Positions 43,794 to 54,593 of a stretch of 64,000 nt of DNA are shown piece by piece. The DNA is from Anastrepha obliqua. Its lineage: Eukaryota; Arthropoda; Insecta; Diptera; Tephritidae. The stretch covers positions 25,916,044-25,980,043 of the forward strand of contig NC_072897.1 in assembly GCF_027943255.1 (NCBI RefSeq), read 5' to 3'. The translations under genes and the position numbers were made by a program. The notes beneath the pieces were generated by a model that worked only from the letters and a program-made list of their open reading frames with translations, did not search any database and was not told the origin of the DNA. The first letter of the stretch is position 1, and the number at the start of each line of letters is the position of its first letter.

Positions 43794-45455
43794 TGGGGTA
43801 GTCTGGATAGGGCATCTGCTACGACGTTTGCCTTTCCTGGTTTGTAGTATAATTCATAATTATACTCTTCAAGGATGGTCTTCCATCGCTTCATTTTATT
43901 GTTACTATTTTTATTGCTGAGGGCGTAAGTTAAAGGCTGATGGTCCGTAAAGATTTGAACTTTTCGTGACCCATAGAGATAATTACGTAAATTGTTTAGT
44001 GACCAGATGATGGCTAACATCTCTTTCTCGTTGGTAGCGTAGTGCTCTTCTGTTTCGCTTAATGTACGAGATATGAAAACGATGGGCCTGTCATTTTGAG
44101 ATAGGACTGCTCCTATTGCATAGTTAGATGCATCTGTGGTTAGTTGGAAGGGTTTTGTAAAATCGGGATAGTTTAGTATTATATCTTCTGTAGTCAAAGA
44201 AAGTTTGATTTTGTCGAATGCACTTAAGGCTTCTTCATTTAATGTGATTTGAATATTTTTGGATCGATTTTTGGACACACGTCCATCCTCCCCTCTTAAA
44301 AGGGCTGTCAGGGGTTTCGCAAGCTTCGCATAATCCCTAATGAAGCGGCGATAAAAACCAGACAGACCTAAAAATGATCTTAAGTCTTTCAAGGTTTTGG
44401 GGGCTGGAAAATTTATTATTGACTCTACTTTTTTGGGGTTTGTTTTGAGACCGTTTTCCAAAATAATAAAACCTAAAAATTCTATTTCTGTCTTTAAGAA
44501 TTCACATTTGTCTAGCTGAATTTTTAAATTTGCTTGTTTCAAGGTATCAAAAATTGTTTTAATATCATTAAAATGGGTTTCTTGGTCTTTACTGAATATC
44601 TTTTAAAGGAATCTGATGGAAGCCGCTCTTTAGATCGAGTACTGAAAAGAATTTATTCTTTCCAAGTTCTGAAAGTACTCCATTTATTTCGGGTATAGGA
44701 TATTTATCTGCTATTGTTACTGAGTTTAGTTTCCTATAGTCTATCACCATTCGGTATTTTTTCTCTCCTGACGCATCTAATTTTTTTGGTACTACCCATA
44801 CAGGCGAGTTATATGGAGACCTAGATGGTCGAATAATACCGTCGCGGAGATATTCTTCAATTTGTTTTTCGACATGGTCTTTGAGACACATCGGATAGGG
44901 ATAGTTTTTTGTATATACTGGGGTTCCTGATGTTGTTTTGATTTCACCTTTTACATTGGTTGTAAACGTCAGTTTTTCGTCTGGATCGCTAAATAAAGAT
45001 TTGTAGTTTTCTGTTAATTTTCTCAGCATTGAGTTTTGGATTGGGGTCAAATGCTCTGACCGTATATTGATTGAATTCACATCTTGTGAAATCTGTTGCT
45101 TTAGTTTTATTCTTAAACAGTTTTTAATAGTCATATAATTGTCTTTGGTGTGTATTATTGCACCTAATTCTTTTAAAGAGTCGTTTCCTATGATGGCGTG
45201 AAATGATTTTAAACTGGGTAGAATAAAAAATTTTATATTGGATTCTTTTAAGTCAAAGAGGTTTGCAAATGTGTGGTGGGTAACATCGATATATCCTCCT
45301 ACTGAATTGGCTTTAAAAGGGGTTTCATTTCTAATTTTCTTTTTTACTAAACGAGGCTGAACGTAGTTCTTGTTAGAACCAGTATCTATCAAGATTTTTA
45401 TTATCTCTCCATCGCTCGTTTTGCTCTCAATGTATGGCAACGAAGAGACATTCAT
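43794..45455 (-). pseudogene. Gypsy-A Pol: protease, reverse transcriptase (active site deleted), RNase H
   Basis: ATG 45455 overlaps the gag stop in the tetranucleotide ATGA. The protease active site reads ILIDTGSNKNYVQ near 45395. RT begins normally (YRMVIDYRKLNSVTIADKYP, FSVLDLKSGFHQIPL) but stops at 44589; after a gap of less than 50 bp the reading resumes with FDTLKQANLKIQLDKCEFL. Comparison with Gypsy-B shows that about 60 residues containing the YxDD catalytic box are missing here. From 44542 the frame is open through RNase H (TTDASNYAIGAVLSQ, NEKEMLAIIWSL, FTDHQPLTY, ADALSRLPQ) up to the LOA-like insertion. Reverse transcription is therefore impossible for this copy. Confidence 0.85.
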
Positions 45456-46771
45456 TCTAAAAAATGAATGTCTGTAAAATCAACGTCCTGAAATTGGTTC
45501 TTGAAATCGGGTTGGTCGTCTTCTTCTATGTTATAGTTCCTGATAGGGTCGACGTATTCGGGTAATGTTAGAGTGTCTTCGTAGTATGGCGTGTTGGTTA
45601 CATCTTCGTAATGTGTTTCTATATTAAAATTGCGTTGACGTTTATCCTGTATTGGTGGTTGCATTGTTGTTGGTCTTTTTCCTTGAAAATTTCGATTCGA
45701 TGGTGGCCGATTCATATAGTTTACTCTTCTTGTTTGTAGACTCCGGTATACTTCCATAGGCTCTGGTTTTTGCTGGGGTTTTGGTGCAAAATTACGAGGT
45801 GGTACGAATTGTGGACGATTATTATTGTTTTGGTTAAAGAAGGGTCTTTGGAAATTATTATTATGGATAGCATTATTTTGGGGTTGCGGGATGTACGCTA
45901 ACTGAGGGTAAAATGTTTGTTGTCTTTGTGGGGTTGGCTGGTTGAATCTTCTTGGTGGCACTGATGGTGCTTGGTTCTGAAAACTTTTTCTATTGTGGTT
46001 ATTACAAGCGTAGTTCGTACGGTAATTTTGGGTTTCGAGTTTTAAACACAGGTGGAGTGCTTGAGGTAAGTCAACAGGTTCTCGCATTCCGAGAAGGCGT
46101 GGAAGGTCTCCTCTTAGTCCACGTATGAACGTGTCGAGGGCCTTATCCCTATAAGTTTGTGTAAGGAGGCAAGTTGCTTCATGAGATATGTCCATAAATC
46201 CTATTTTATTTAGTATTAGGGATAGATGTTTGTAAACTGTTTGGTAGTATTCTTGTATAGATTGATTGCCTTGTGCGAGGGTGGTCATTTGATATTCTAA
46301 GGTTGATATGTCGCGTTTATCCGCGTAATGAAGTGTTAGACATTTAAGTATGGATTTCCAATTTAATGGAGTATTGTATGACTCCAAAATAGCATCAGCT
46401 TCACCGATAATTTTATTTCGAATGACACTTAAAATACCATAGAATTTTGGTGTTCCTACAGATGGTTCGTAGATCTTAAGAATTCTTTCTACCGATTTCT
46501 TCCATGAATTAAATTCATCTTCTTTTCCTGAAAATTCCCTTATAGACCTGACAATGTCCGGTATTTTGTCTAGTTCGTTTAAATTATTAAGATGTTCGGG
46601 ATTAATTATTTGGTCCGTCCCTATGTCTTCTCTGTTCGTGTTTCTAAGAACGTTCGTTACAATATTAGTAATAAATTCACTGAGTCCGGGTATAGTATTG
46701 GGATTTGGTGGGATTGGTATGTTTGGTGCGTTAAGGACTGGGGGCCTAATGAGATTGTTTGGGTTACTCAT
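45452..46771 (-). CDS. Gypsy-A Gag
   Basis: 439 residues from ATG 46771, no interruption. A Pro/Asn-rich start is followed by the capsid-like region (IREFSGKEDEFNSWKKSVER, NKIIGEADAILESYNTPLNW, LTLHYADKRDISTLEYQ) and a long Asn/Gln/Pro-rich C-terminus without CCHC knuckles, typical of errantivirus Gag. It ends DFTDIHFLE, shared with Gypsy-B. The stop TGA overlaps the pol ATG. Gag would assemble the particle that packages element RNA. Confidence 0.85.
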   Translation of the reverse strand: MSNPNNLIRPPVLNAPNIPIPPNPNTIPGLSEFITNIVTNVLRNTNREDIGTDQIINPEHLNNLNELDKIPDIVRSIREFSGKEDEFNSWKKSVERILKIYEPSVGTPKFYGILSVIRNKIIGEADAILESYNTPLNWKSILKCLTLHYADKRDISTLEYQMTTLAQGNQSIQEYYQTVYKHLSLILNKIGFMDISHEATCLLTQTYRDKALDTFIRGLRGDLPRLLGMREPVDLPQALHLCLKLETQNYRTNYACNNHNRKSFQNQAPSVPPRRFNQPTPQRQQTFYPQLAYIPQPQNNAIHNNNFQRPFFNQNNNNRPQFVPPRNFAPKPQQKPEPMEVYRSLQTRRVNYMNRPPSNRNFQGKRPTTMQPPIQDKRQRNFNIETHYEDVTNTPYYEDTLTLPEYVDPIRNYNIEEDDQPDFKNQFQDVDFTDIHFLE

Positions 46772-46789
46772 TTTATATATGTATATAAA

Positions 46790-47852
46790 TTTAACAAGGT
46801 TTTATAAAAAAATAATTTAACTGCTTACTTTTTTTTCTTAAATTTTCTTAAACTTTTCTCAAATATTTTCTGTATTCACTTTTATTTACTATTCTTTGTT
46901 TATTTCTTTGGAAATTAATATTATTTACCTATAATTTACTTTACTTTCAAATATTCCTTTAATTTTTTTAATTATATTTTGTTTTTACAATATTTTCACT
47001 TTTACTTTCTTAATTTATATAAAATCCGCAGTAATTAATATATTATTCTTTGTTAATTTTTCTTTCTCTGGAAATTAGTTTTATTTTCCTCTAATTTACT
47101 TTACTTTCAAATATTTCTTTAATCTTTGTTTTTATTATATTTATTTTTTCACAATATTTTTATTTCTTTTTCACTTTTCTTATTCGCTATCCTAATTTAT
47201 TTAGAATCCACAATAATTTTTATTCTTTGTTAATTTTTCTTTCTCTAGAAATTAATTTTATTTTCTTCTAGTTTGAAATATTCCTTTAAAATTTTTTATT
47301 ATATTCATTTTTTCACAATATTTTTATTTCTTTTTTACTTTTCTTATTCGCTATCCTAATTTATTTAGAATCCACAATAATTTTTATTCTTTGTTAATTT
47401 TTCTTTCTCTAGAAATTAATTTTATTTTCTTCTAGTTTGAAATATTCCTTTAAAATTTTTTATTATATTCATTTTTTCACAATATTTTTATTTCTTTTTC
47501 ACTTTTCTTATTCGCTAAATAAATATATACGTACCGCAATACTCCAACACAGGCTTTCGTAGGGGGTCCTTTTTGCAGGTTTGACAGCTACTAGGGGTCT
47601 ATCGAAGTCCAAATCGTGTGGGCGTCTGCGAACTGATGCTACAGAACAGCAGTACGGGTGTCCTTATGCAGGAGTTGTTGTGGTTTATTGGAGGTGCGCG
47701 GCGAGCTGCTTGAGGTCGTCTTGGCACTGGAAGCTTGAGGTGCGGCGAGCTGCTTAAGGTCGTCTTAGGTACTTTAAAACTGGAAGCTTGAGGTGCGGCG
47801 AGCTGCTTAAGGTCGTCTTAGGCGCTGAATTCCTCCTACCACGTTGGGCGCC
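46790..47852 (-). repeat. Gypsy-A 5' leader with tandem repeats
   Basis: The untranslated leader contains a near-perfect duplication of 164-bp period (about 47158-47500; TATTCTTTGTTAATTTTTC at 47221 and 47385) and a third partial unit upstream. Next to the primer site are three copies of a GC-richer block, GCGGCGAGCTGCTT, at about 47699, 47742 and 47794. A CCACGTTGGGCGCCA end is adjacent to the LTR. Confidence 0.7.
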
Positions 47853-47853
47853 A
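47841..47853 (-). other. Gypsy-A primer-binding site
   Basis: On the coding strand TGGCGCCCAACGT immediately follows the LTR end. The first 11 bases fit the 3' end of fly tRNA-Lys as recalled for Drosophila gypsy. Confidence 0.7.
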
Positions 47854-48154
47854 ATTAATTATCTTCACATTGATAATTTAAAAAAAAAATTATTTTTTGC
47901 GGAGCAACTCCGTCTTTATTTCACAATTGAAAAATATCAACTAACTTTACAAAATTTCTTAAAGCTAATTTAACCTATGCATTCCCTCATTCACCTGTTA
48001 TGCCGCGTGACAATATTCGCGGAATTTCACTTGTTGCCGTTCACACGGTTTATTACAGACATAGCGTCAGCAAAAAGATCGAGCAACTGAGGTGGATCAA
48101 CTTTCAGCGGAAACGCGTGTAGTGAATGAACTTTAAATATAAGTAGCGTTAACT
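47853..48154 (-). repeat. Gypsy-A 5' LTR
   Basis: 302 bp partner of 33802-34104. Its + strand right end (GCGTTAACT) corresponds to the LTR start on the coding strand. Confidence 0.9.
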
Positions 48155-48511
48155 TGTATTTGGTAAATCTTGAATTTTTGTCAAGTCGAGTACCCGCGGC
48201 ACCGTACATATGTATGCATCAATATATGTATGTATGTAAATATGTCTTTCTAAATGCTCGACAGCCGCAACTGCTGAGCGTCAAGTGCGAAGTAGCTTAT
48301 AACAAAGTTCTGTGTCGGACATTTTAATACTACAAAAAACCTCAAAGCCATTATTTTATGTTCTCTGATAATAGGTAAATAATTAATTAGTATGTTACTT
48401 TACATATCTTCAATTGGTAAAAAGTGCACAAAAATAGATGTATAAAACCGGAAAGTTAGAAACTTACACTGAAAGAGGACTGCGACTTATTTGGATGTTA
48501 CTGTACATATG
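48155..48511. other. Spacer between the two proviruses
   Basis: 357 bp with a short ATGTATGTATGT microsatellite near 48215 and no gene. It separates the divergently oriented 5' ends of Gypsy-A and Gypsy-B. Confidence 0.6.
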
Positions 48512-48515
48512 TATA

Positions 48516-48867
48516 AGCTAACGCAATACTTCACACTCCTCAACCAAAATATGATGGTAACCCAACACCCCACACGCGCAATGTTTTAGCTAACGCAACA
48601 GTTCACACACCTCAACCAAAATATGATGGTAACCCAACACTCCACATGCGCAACGCTTTTGAGGAGATACCAGAGCAGCGATTGGCGTTCCCGTGAGAAA
48701 CGCCTACTCAGCAAAGAATTGGTCACGTTGCAGCACACGGGCTTAGCTTTAGTATTAGAATTAAAAATACTTTTAAGTTAGTTGTAAAATAAGATTCAAC
48801 GAATAAAGACCGGTCTCCGGAATAAAATTGTTTTTTTTTATAACAACCACGACCGGGTAATTTAACT
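48516..48867 (+). repeat. Gypsy-B 5' LTR with internal 72-bp tandem repeat
   Basis: 352 bp. Positions 48516 and 48588 start two copies of a 72-bp unit (AGCTAACGCAA, CAACCAAAATATGATGG). AATAAA occurs near 48802 and a GC-containing CCACGACCGGGTAA near the end. Confidence 0.92.
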
Positions 48868-48884
48868 GGCGCCCGAGCAGGGAC
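48867..48884 (+). other. Gypsy-B primer-binding site
   Basis: TGGCGCCCGAGCAGGG directly after the LTR, similar to tRNA-Lys-type primer sites. It differs from that of Gypsy-A after the first eight bases. Confidence 0.65.
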
Positions 48885-49199
48885 CGACAGGGCGCTAATC
48901 CCGAACAAACGCGAGGAGGAACGTTAATAAAGTACTAGTGAACCCTTAGAAAGAGTCGCGTCGTACGAAATATTATACATATAATATAAGTGTTAACGGC
49001 GGAACTGTCGTTCCCGAAAAAAACGCGAGTGTAGAGAACGAGGCCCCCGAGTAGCTGCAGGACGAACTGCAGAGGAAAAGGACGGTAACGGATGCCAAGC
49101 CGCTCTGCCTGACCCCAATCATATTAATGTAAGATTACATATTAAGTATCTATAAAATTAAAACCTATTAAATAATTCTTTAAAGAATCAAGAGAAATT

Positions 49200-49540
49200 T
49201 TATATAAGAAAAAAAAAAATTCTAAAAAGAGAAATTTTGTAAGAAAATTAATGCAACTAAACAAAAAGTGAAGAAAAAAAATCAAGAGAAATTTTATTTA
49301 GAAAAAAAATCTAAAAATAGAAATTTTGTAAGTTTAAGAAAATAATACAACTAAATAAAAAGTGAAGAAAAAAATCTAGAAAAAGAAAATTCATATTAAT
49401 AGAAATTTTGTAAGTTTAAGAAAATTAATGCAACTAAATAAAAAGTGAAGAAAAAAATCTAGAAAGGAAAATTCATATTAATAGAAATTTTGTAAGTTTA
49501 AGAAAATTAATGCAACAAAAAAAAATTTTGTAAATTTAAA
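49200..49540 (+). repeat. Gypsy-B leader tandem repeats
   Basis: Four A-rich units marked by ATGCAAC/ATACAAC at 49251, 49345, 49428 and 49510 (periods 94, 83, 82 bp), each with AAAAAGTGAAGAAAAAAA and GAAATTTTGTAAG. They lie just before the gag ATG. Confidence 0.75.
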
Positions 49541-49552
49541 AGAAAATCCAAA

Positions 49553-50961
49553 ATGCCTGACGACAACATATCTTCGATACTCCGACCTTCCGTGCTGAAC
49601 ACTGGCACCGCGGCCAGCAGCAGTGCAATGACAGGATTAGAAGAGACAACCCGCAGGGTAGTAAAAAATATTTTTGAAAGTGAAGGACAGAAGCTAGTGA
49701 ACAATATAGTGAACCCTAACTATGAATTCCTTAATTTGAGGGACAAACCCGTAGTTGCACAAGGAACCACAGATTCGGACCGTGTCCCAGAAAAAGCTAG
49801 GACAATAAGAGAATTTGCAGGAAATCCAAGTGAGTTTAGCTCCTGGAAAAAAAGTATAGAGAGACTTTTAGAGTACTATGGTCAGTATCAGGGGACTCCG
49901 AGATATTTCGGGATACTTATGACAATAAGGAACAAAATTGTAGGTCATGCAGACGAAGTTTTGGAATCTTACAATATTCCATTAAATTGGAGGGCTATTC
50001 GCTCCTGTTTAACTTGGCACTATGCTGATAAACGAGATCTAAAAACTCTCGAGTACCAACTTTGTAGCTTAGTTCAGGGACGTTTACAGATTCGGGATTT
50101 TTATCAACTAGTTTATTCCCACCTGTCCTTGATATTGAATAAAATATCTTGTATGGAGGAGAGCCCAGAAGCTATAAGAGTCTTAACGAACATGTATAGA
50201 GAAAAAGCTCGAGATGCCTTCATAAATGGACTCAACGGCGATATGCCAAGGCTTCTAGCGGTGAAGGAACCAAAGGACCTCCCACATTCACTTCATCTAT
50301 GTGAAATCCTCGAAAACCAAGTAAACTTTTCCCCTCATATTAGGTCAAACAGACAGGCACGGCACCTCCAGCACCTGTAAAGTTAAATGGACAAAGGAAT
50401 ATGCCTCTAAATACGCGAGCATCCTACCATATTCCTCGACCATATTACCCACAACAAAACCCTCCACCTCTACCACCCAGAAATATGTCACAGTACTACC
50501 AAAGGACTTCACCTGCTCAATTTGGTTGGAATACACAACGAACGTCTCAACAGTATCCTACATCCTTTCAACCGCCAACTCAACCATGGCTTTCTCAACC
50601 TTACCCTCAGGTCAGAAATACATTCACACCCCCTCGCCCAGTAGCTCCAAAACCATTACCGAGACCGGAACCCATGGAAATTGATCGTTCCATGCAATCT
50701 AAGGCAATTAATTACATGAATAGACCAGGACCAAGTAAACCAGCTGAAAAGAGGCCATCCAACAATTCCCATCAAATACCATATAAGTTTCAGAGGAACT
50801 TTCATATTGAAAGTGAACGGCAACAACAGGAAGGATATGAACAAGAATGTATACCTACAATGGACGAATATGAGACGGCATTGAATCATGGATATAATCC
50901 GCAATTGTCTCAGGAACATGAAACCTCAGCTGACTTTACGGATATACATTTTTTAGAATGA
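49553..50961 (+). pseudogene. Gypsy-B Gag, one frameshift
   Basis: ATG 49553 to 50380 covers the capsid-like region (IREFAGNPSEFSSWKKSIER, NKIVGHADEVLESYNIPLNW, LTWHYADKRDLKTLEYQ), closely parallel to Gypsy-A Gag. Near 50345 the frame shifts; the Pro/Gln-rich C-terminus (PPPLPPRNMSQYY, PQVRNTFTPPRPVAPKPLP) is in the frame ending at 50961 with DFTDIHFLE and the stop TGA that overlaps the pol ATG. No CCHC knuckle. Confidence 0.82.
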
Positions 50962-52969
50962 CGTGTTCTTCGTTACCGTACATAGAGTGTCGGACGAAGA
51001 ACGGAAAAATTATTAAGATATTACTAGATACTGGTTCTAGTAAGAATTATATTCAGCCAAATCTTGTTTTAAAGCCTCTTCTTAATGAACAATCCTTCTT
51101 TGCAAACTCCATAGCCGGAAAAATAGAAATCACCCATCACACCTTGGTAAATCTTTTCGGGAAAAATGATACAAATTTAAAATTCTTCCTACTCCCAACA
51201 TTAAATTCTTTCCACGGAATTCTTGGTAACGATAGTCTAAGAGACTTGTCTGCTATTATAAATATCCACGATAATACACTAAAAATTGGTAACAATACAG
51301 CTATTAAAATTAAACAAAAATTCTCAGCGGACGTTAATAAAATTGATATTAGGACTGAACACATGACATTGCAGCAGAAAAAAGACATAAATTATTTAAC
51401 AAGAAAATATTCTAAATTATTTTCGGAACCCATGCAAAGCTTACCTATACCACCACGGTAGTTGGGGAAATTAAGACTCTTTCGGACAGCCCAATTTATT
51501 CCAAATATTATCTTTATCCTTTAGCTATGAGAGACTTTGTAACCCAAGAGATTGAAACCTTACTAAGAGATGGAATCATTAGACGATCAAGATCTGCATA
51601 CAACTCACCTATTTGGGTAGTACCCAAAAAACTAGACGCCTCCGGACAGAAAAAATATAGACTTGTTATCGATTACCGAAAATTGAATGGAGTGACAGTA
51701 GCGGACAAATACCCTATACCTGAAATAAATGAAATAATCTCGCAACTAGGAAGTAGCCAATTTTTCTCTGTTCTCGACCTGAAAAGCGGCTTCTACCAAA
51801 TTCCTTTGAAGCAATCTGACATTGAAAAGACAGCTTTTTCAGTCAATAATGGGAAGTATGAATTTACAAGACTCCCATTCGGCTTGAAAAATGCACCAGC
51901 CATTTTCCAGCGTGCCCTTGATGACATACTTAGGGATCACATTGGAAAAATCTGTTATGTCTATATAGACGACATAATAGTACTTGGTAAAGACGAACGT
52001 AGCCACTTAGAGAACTTAGAAACCATTTTCCGAACACTCGAAAACGCTCGAATGAAAGTACAGTTGGATAAGTGTGAATTTTTTAAGGACGAAGTAGAGT
52101 TTCTCGGTGTGGTAATATCACGTAATGGTATTAAGACAAATCCTAATAAAGTAAAAGCCATCCAGGATTTCCCTTATCCCAGGACGTTGAAAGATCTAAG
52201 ATCATTTCTTGGATAATCAGGTTACTACCGACGATTTATACGAGACTACGCTAAATTAGCAAGACCACTGACTTCGCTCCTTAGAGGAGAAGACGGACGA
52301 GCTTCAAACACTAACTCCAGTAAAAAGTTAATCATGCTGAATAATAATGCCAAGCAAGCTTTCCACGAAATTAAAACTTCATTAATATCTGAGGAAGTTA
52401 TACTCACATACCCAGATTTCAAAAAAGATTTCCATCTGACAACCGACGCATAAAACTATGCGTTAGGTGCTGTTTTAGAACAATCAGGTAAACCTATTAC
52501 GTTCATATCTAGATCCTTATCAAAGACAGAAGAGAATTACGCCGCCAATGAGAAGGAAATGTTGGCGATAATTTGGGCATTGAACACGCTACGGAATTAT
52601 CTCTACGGTTCAGCCAAAGTAATAATTTACATCGACCACCAACCCCTTACGTTTGCTTTAAGCAATAAAAATCATAACGCAAAAATGAAAAGATGGAAAT
52701 GCATTTTAGAAGAGTATAACTATGAAATCTACTATAAACCTGGCAAAACTAATGTCGTGGCAGACGCTCTTTCAAGACCACCTAAATCTGAGGTAAATAC
52801 CCTCACGACAACCGACCATAGTGACGAAAGCTCTGCTCATATCCTCATACCTGCTACAGAAGCCCCAATAAACGCATTTAAGAATCAGTTATTTTTACTA
52901 ATCGCTAATGAAAATAACTACACTTATGAATTGCCTTTCCCCAGTTTTCACAGACATACTAATATATAA
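50958..52969 (+). pseudogene. Gypsy-B Pol: protease, reverse transcriptase, RNase H
   Basis: Protease with LLDTGSSKNYIQ near 51030. A frameshift near 51445 precedes the RT, where YRLVIDYRKLNGVTVADKYP, FSVLDLKSGFYQIPL, LPFGLKNAPAIFQ and VYIDDIIVLG (YxDD box near 51965) are intact. TAA at 52214-52216 falls right after LRSFLG; the same frame continues through the connection and RNase H (NEKEMLAIIWAL, YIDHQPLTFALS, ADALSRPP). Another TAA at 52451-52453 replaces a residue in the RNase H TTDA block. The frame ends at 52969, where a further frameshift leads into integrase. Confidence 0.85.
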
Positions 52970-52984
52970 CCAAAACACACTATT

Positions 52985-54090
52985 CCACCCAGGACTTAAT
53001 AGACATTTTTAAACAACGTTTAGACCCAGCTCTTGTTAATGGACTCTACACAACAGAAAATATTATGGGTAAAATTCAAGAAATGTATCCACTACATTTC
53101 AGAAACATTAAAATCCGTTTTACACAAACTTTATTACAGGATATCACAAACGAAACCGAACAAGAAGAAATAATACTAACTGAGCACCAACGAGCCCATA
53201 GAAATAGCCGTGAGAATAAAACTCAAATTCTAAAAAAATACTATTTCCCTAGCATGAACTCCAAAATAGAGAAAAAGGTCAAACAGTGCTCAACTTGCCT
53301 TCAGCAAAAATACGATAGACACCCCCCAAAGCCAGAAATCCAAGCCACCCCGATTCCACAAAACCCTGGAGAAATCGTCCATATAGACATTTACTCCACA
53401 GAAAAAAGGTTCATTCTCACTTCTGTTGACAAATATTCCAAATACGCACAAGTAAAAATAATCCCATCCCGAGCAGTAGAGCACATAAAAGATCCAATAC
53501 GTGAACTAATGATTGCATTTGGAATTCCCAAACTTGTTGTAATTGACAATGAGAAATCACTGAACTCTGCCTCAATTTCATCACTATTGAAGGATCAAAT
53601 GAACATCGAAGTATATGTTACACCGCCTTACGCTAGCACGACAAACGGACAAGTGGAGAGATTTCACTCTACTCTCTCTGAAATTATGAGATGCTTAAAA
53701 ACCGACAACAATAGTCTGACTTTCGAGGACCTACTTTTTAAATCTGTTAAAGAATACAACTCGACAATTCATTCAACCACCAAGAAAAAACCCCTGGAAA
53801 CATTTTTCGGTACCAGAGTTACCACAGACCCCCAAGAGTAAGAAAGACATTGACAACAAAATATAGAATTACTTACAAAGAAGCAAATAAAGGACCTTGG
53901 CTATCACAATAAAAACAGGAAAAAAACGAAAGATTACTCCGTAGGTGAAGAGATATTTGTCAAAATAAATAAAATATTAGGCTCTAAACTATCATCAAGA
54001 TACAAGAAAGAAATAGTTGCAGAAAATAATAGGACTACAGTCAAAACCCAATCAGGCCGAACTGTTCACAAGAGTAATATCAGAAGTTAA
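52985..54090 (+). pseudogene. Gypsy-B integrase
   Basis: HHCC zinc-binding motif (HQRAHRNSRENK, CSTCLQQK), core with VHIDIYS (Asp), VVIDNEKSL (Asp) and TNGQVERFHSTLSE (Glu). TAA near 53839 and a frameshift separate the core from the C-terminal domain (LGYHNKNR, DYSVGEEIFVK), which ends in TAA at 54088-54090. It is closely related to the integrase at 37066. Confidence 0.85.
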
Positions 54091-54407
54091 CCTTACCACC
54101 CAAAGCGTACTTGGTTCACCAGGCCTCATAACAAGAAGAAAAATCACCAAAAACGAAAAAAAACAGAAAAAAAGGAAAAAGAAAAATAAAAGGACAAAGG
54201 AAAAGATATATTTTAATTATAGAAAATTAAAGCTTGAACTGAATTTCTTCATATTAATTTAAATTCGCATTTATCGAATTAAATTAATTTCAAGAAATTA
54301 AACCAAATTTAGTTCTATTAAATTGAATTAATTTCGATACAATTAAAATCAAAGGAATTTTAATATGATTAAATTTAATTTGAAAATAATTAATGTAATC
54401 TTTAGCG

Positions 54408-54540
54408 AATAAGAAAAATCGAGTAAAATGCCATAGGCGTTCGATCATTAGATAATAGGAAAAATCGAGTAAAATGCCATAGGCGTTCGATCATTAGATA
54501 ATAAGAAAAATCGTTGTAAATGCCATAGGCCAACGATATA
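54408..54540 (+). repeat. Three 46-bp direct repeats in Gypsy-B
   Basis: Units start at 54408, 54454 and 54500 and contain AAAAATCG, AAATGCCATAGGC and CGATCATTAGAT. The third is diverged (GTTGTAAATGCCATAGGCC). They lie between pol and env in an A-rich stretch with no coding signal (54091-54590). Confidence 0.85.
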
Positions 54541-54593
54541 AATTTAAAAATTAGATAAATAACTATAGGTCCATAATTACAACCTTTTTACAG

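Larger units (their letters stand above)
33802..48154 (-). mobile_element. Errantivirus-like Ty3/gypsy provirus 'Gypsy-A', with two nested insertions
   Basis: Gag, pol and env run right to left between near-identical LTRs of about 302 bp (33802-34104 and 47853-48154). The LTRs start AGTTAAC and end in TTAATT on the coding strand, as in insect errantiviruses. Total span 14353 bp. Subtracting the mariner (35452-36688) and LOA-like element (38390-43780) with their duplications leaves about 7.7 kb, a normal provirus length. Flanks read TACA and TGTA, so a target duplication is not evident. An RT deletion and an env stop make it defective independent of the insertions. Confidence 0.88.

Noticed and set aside
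54408..54540. CRISPR-like array
   Set aside because: Only three direct repeats, contiguous with no unique spacers, in a eukaryotic provirus.
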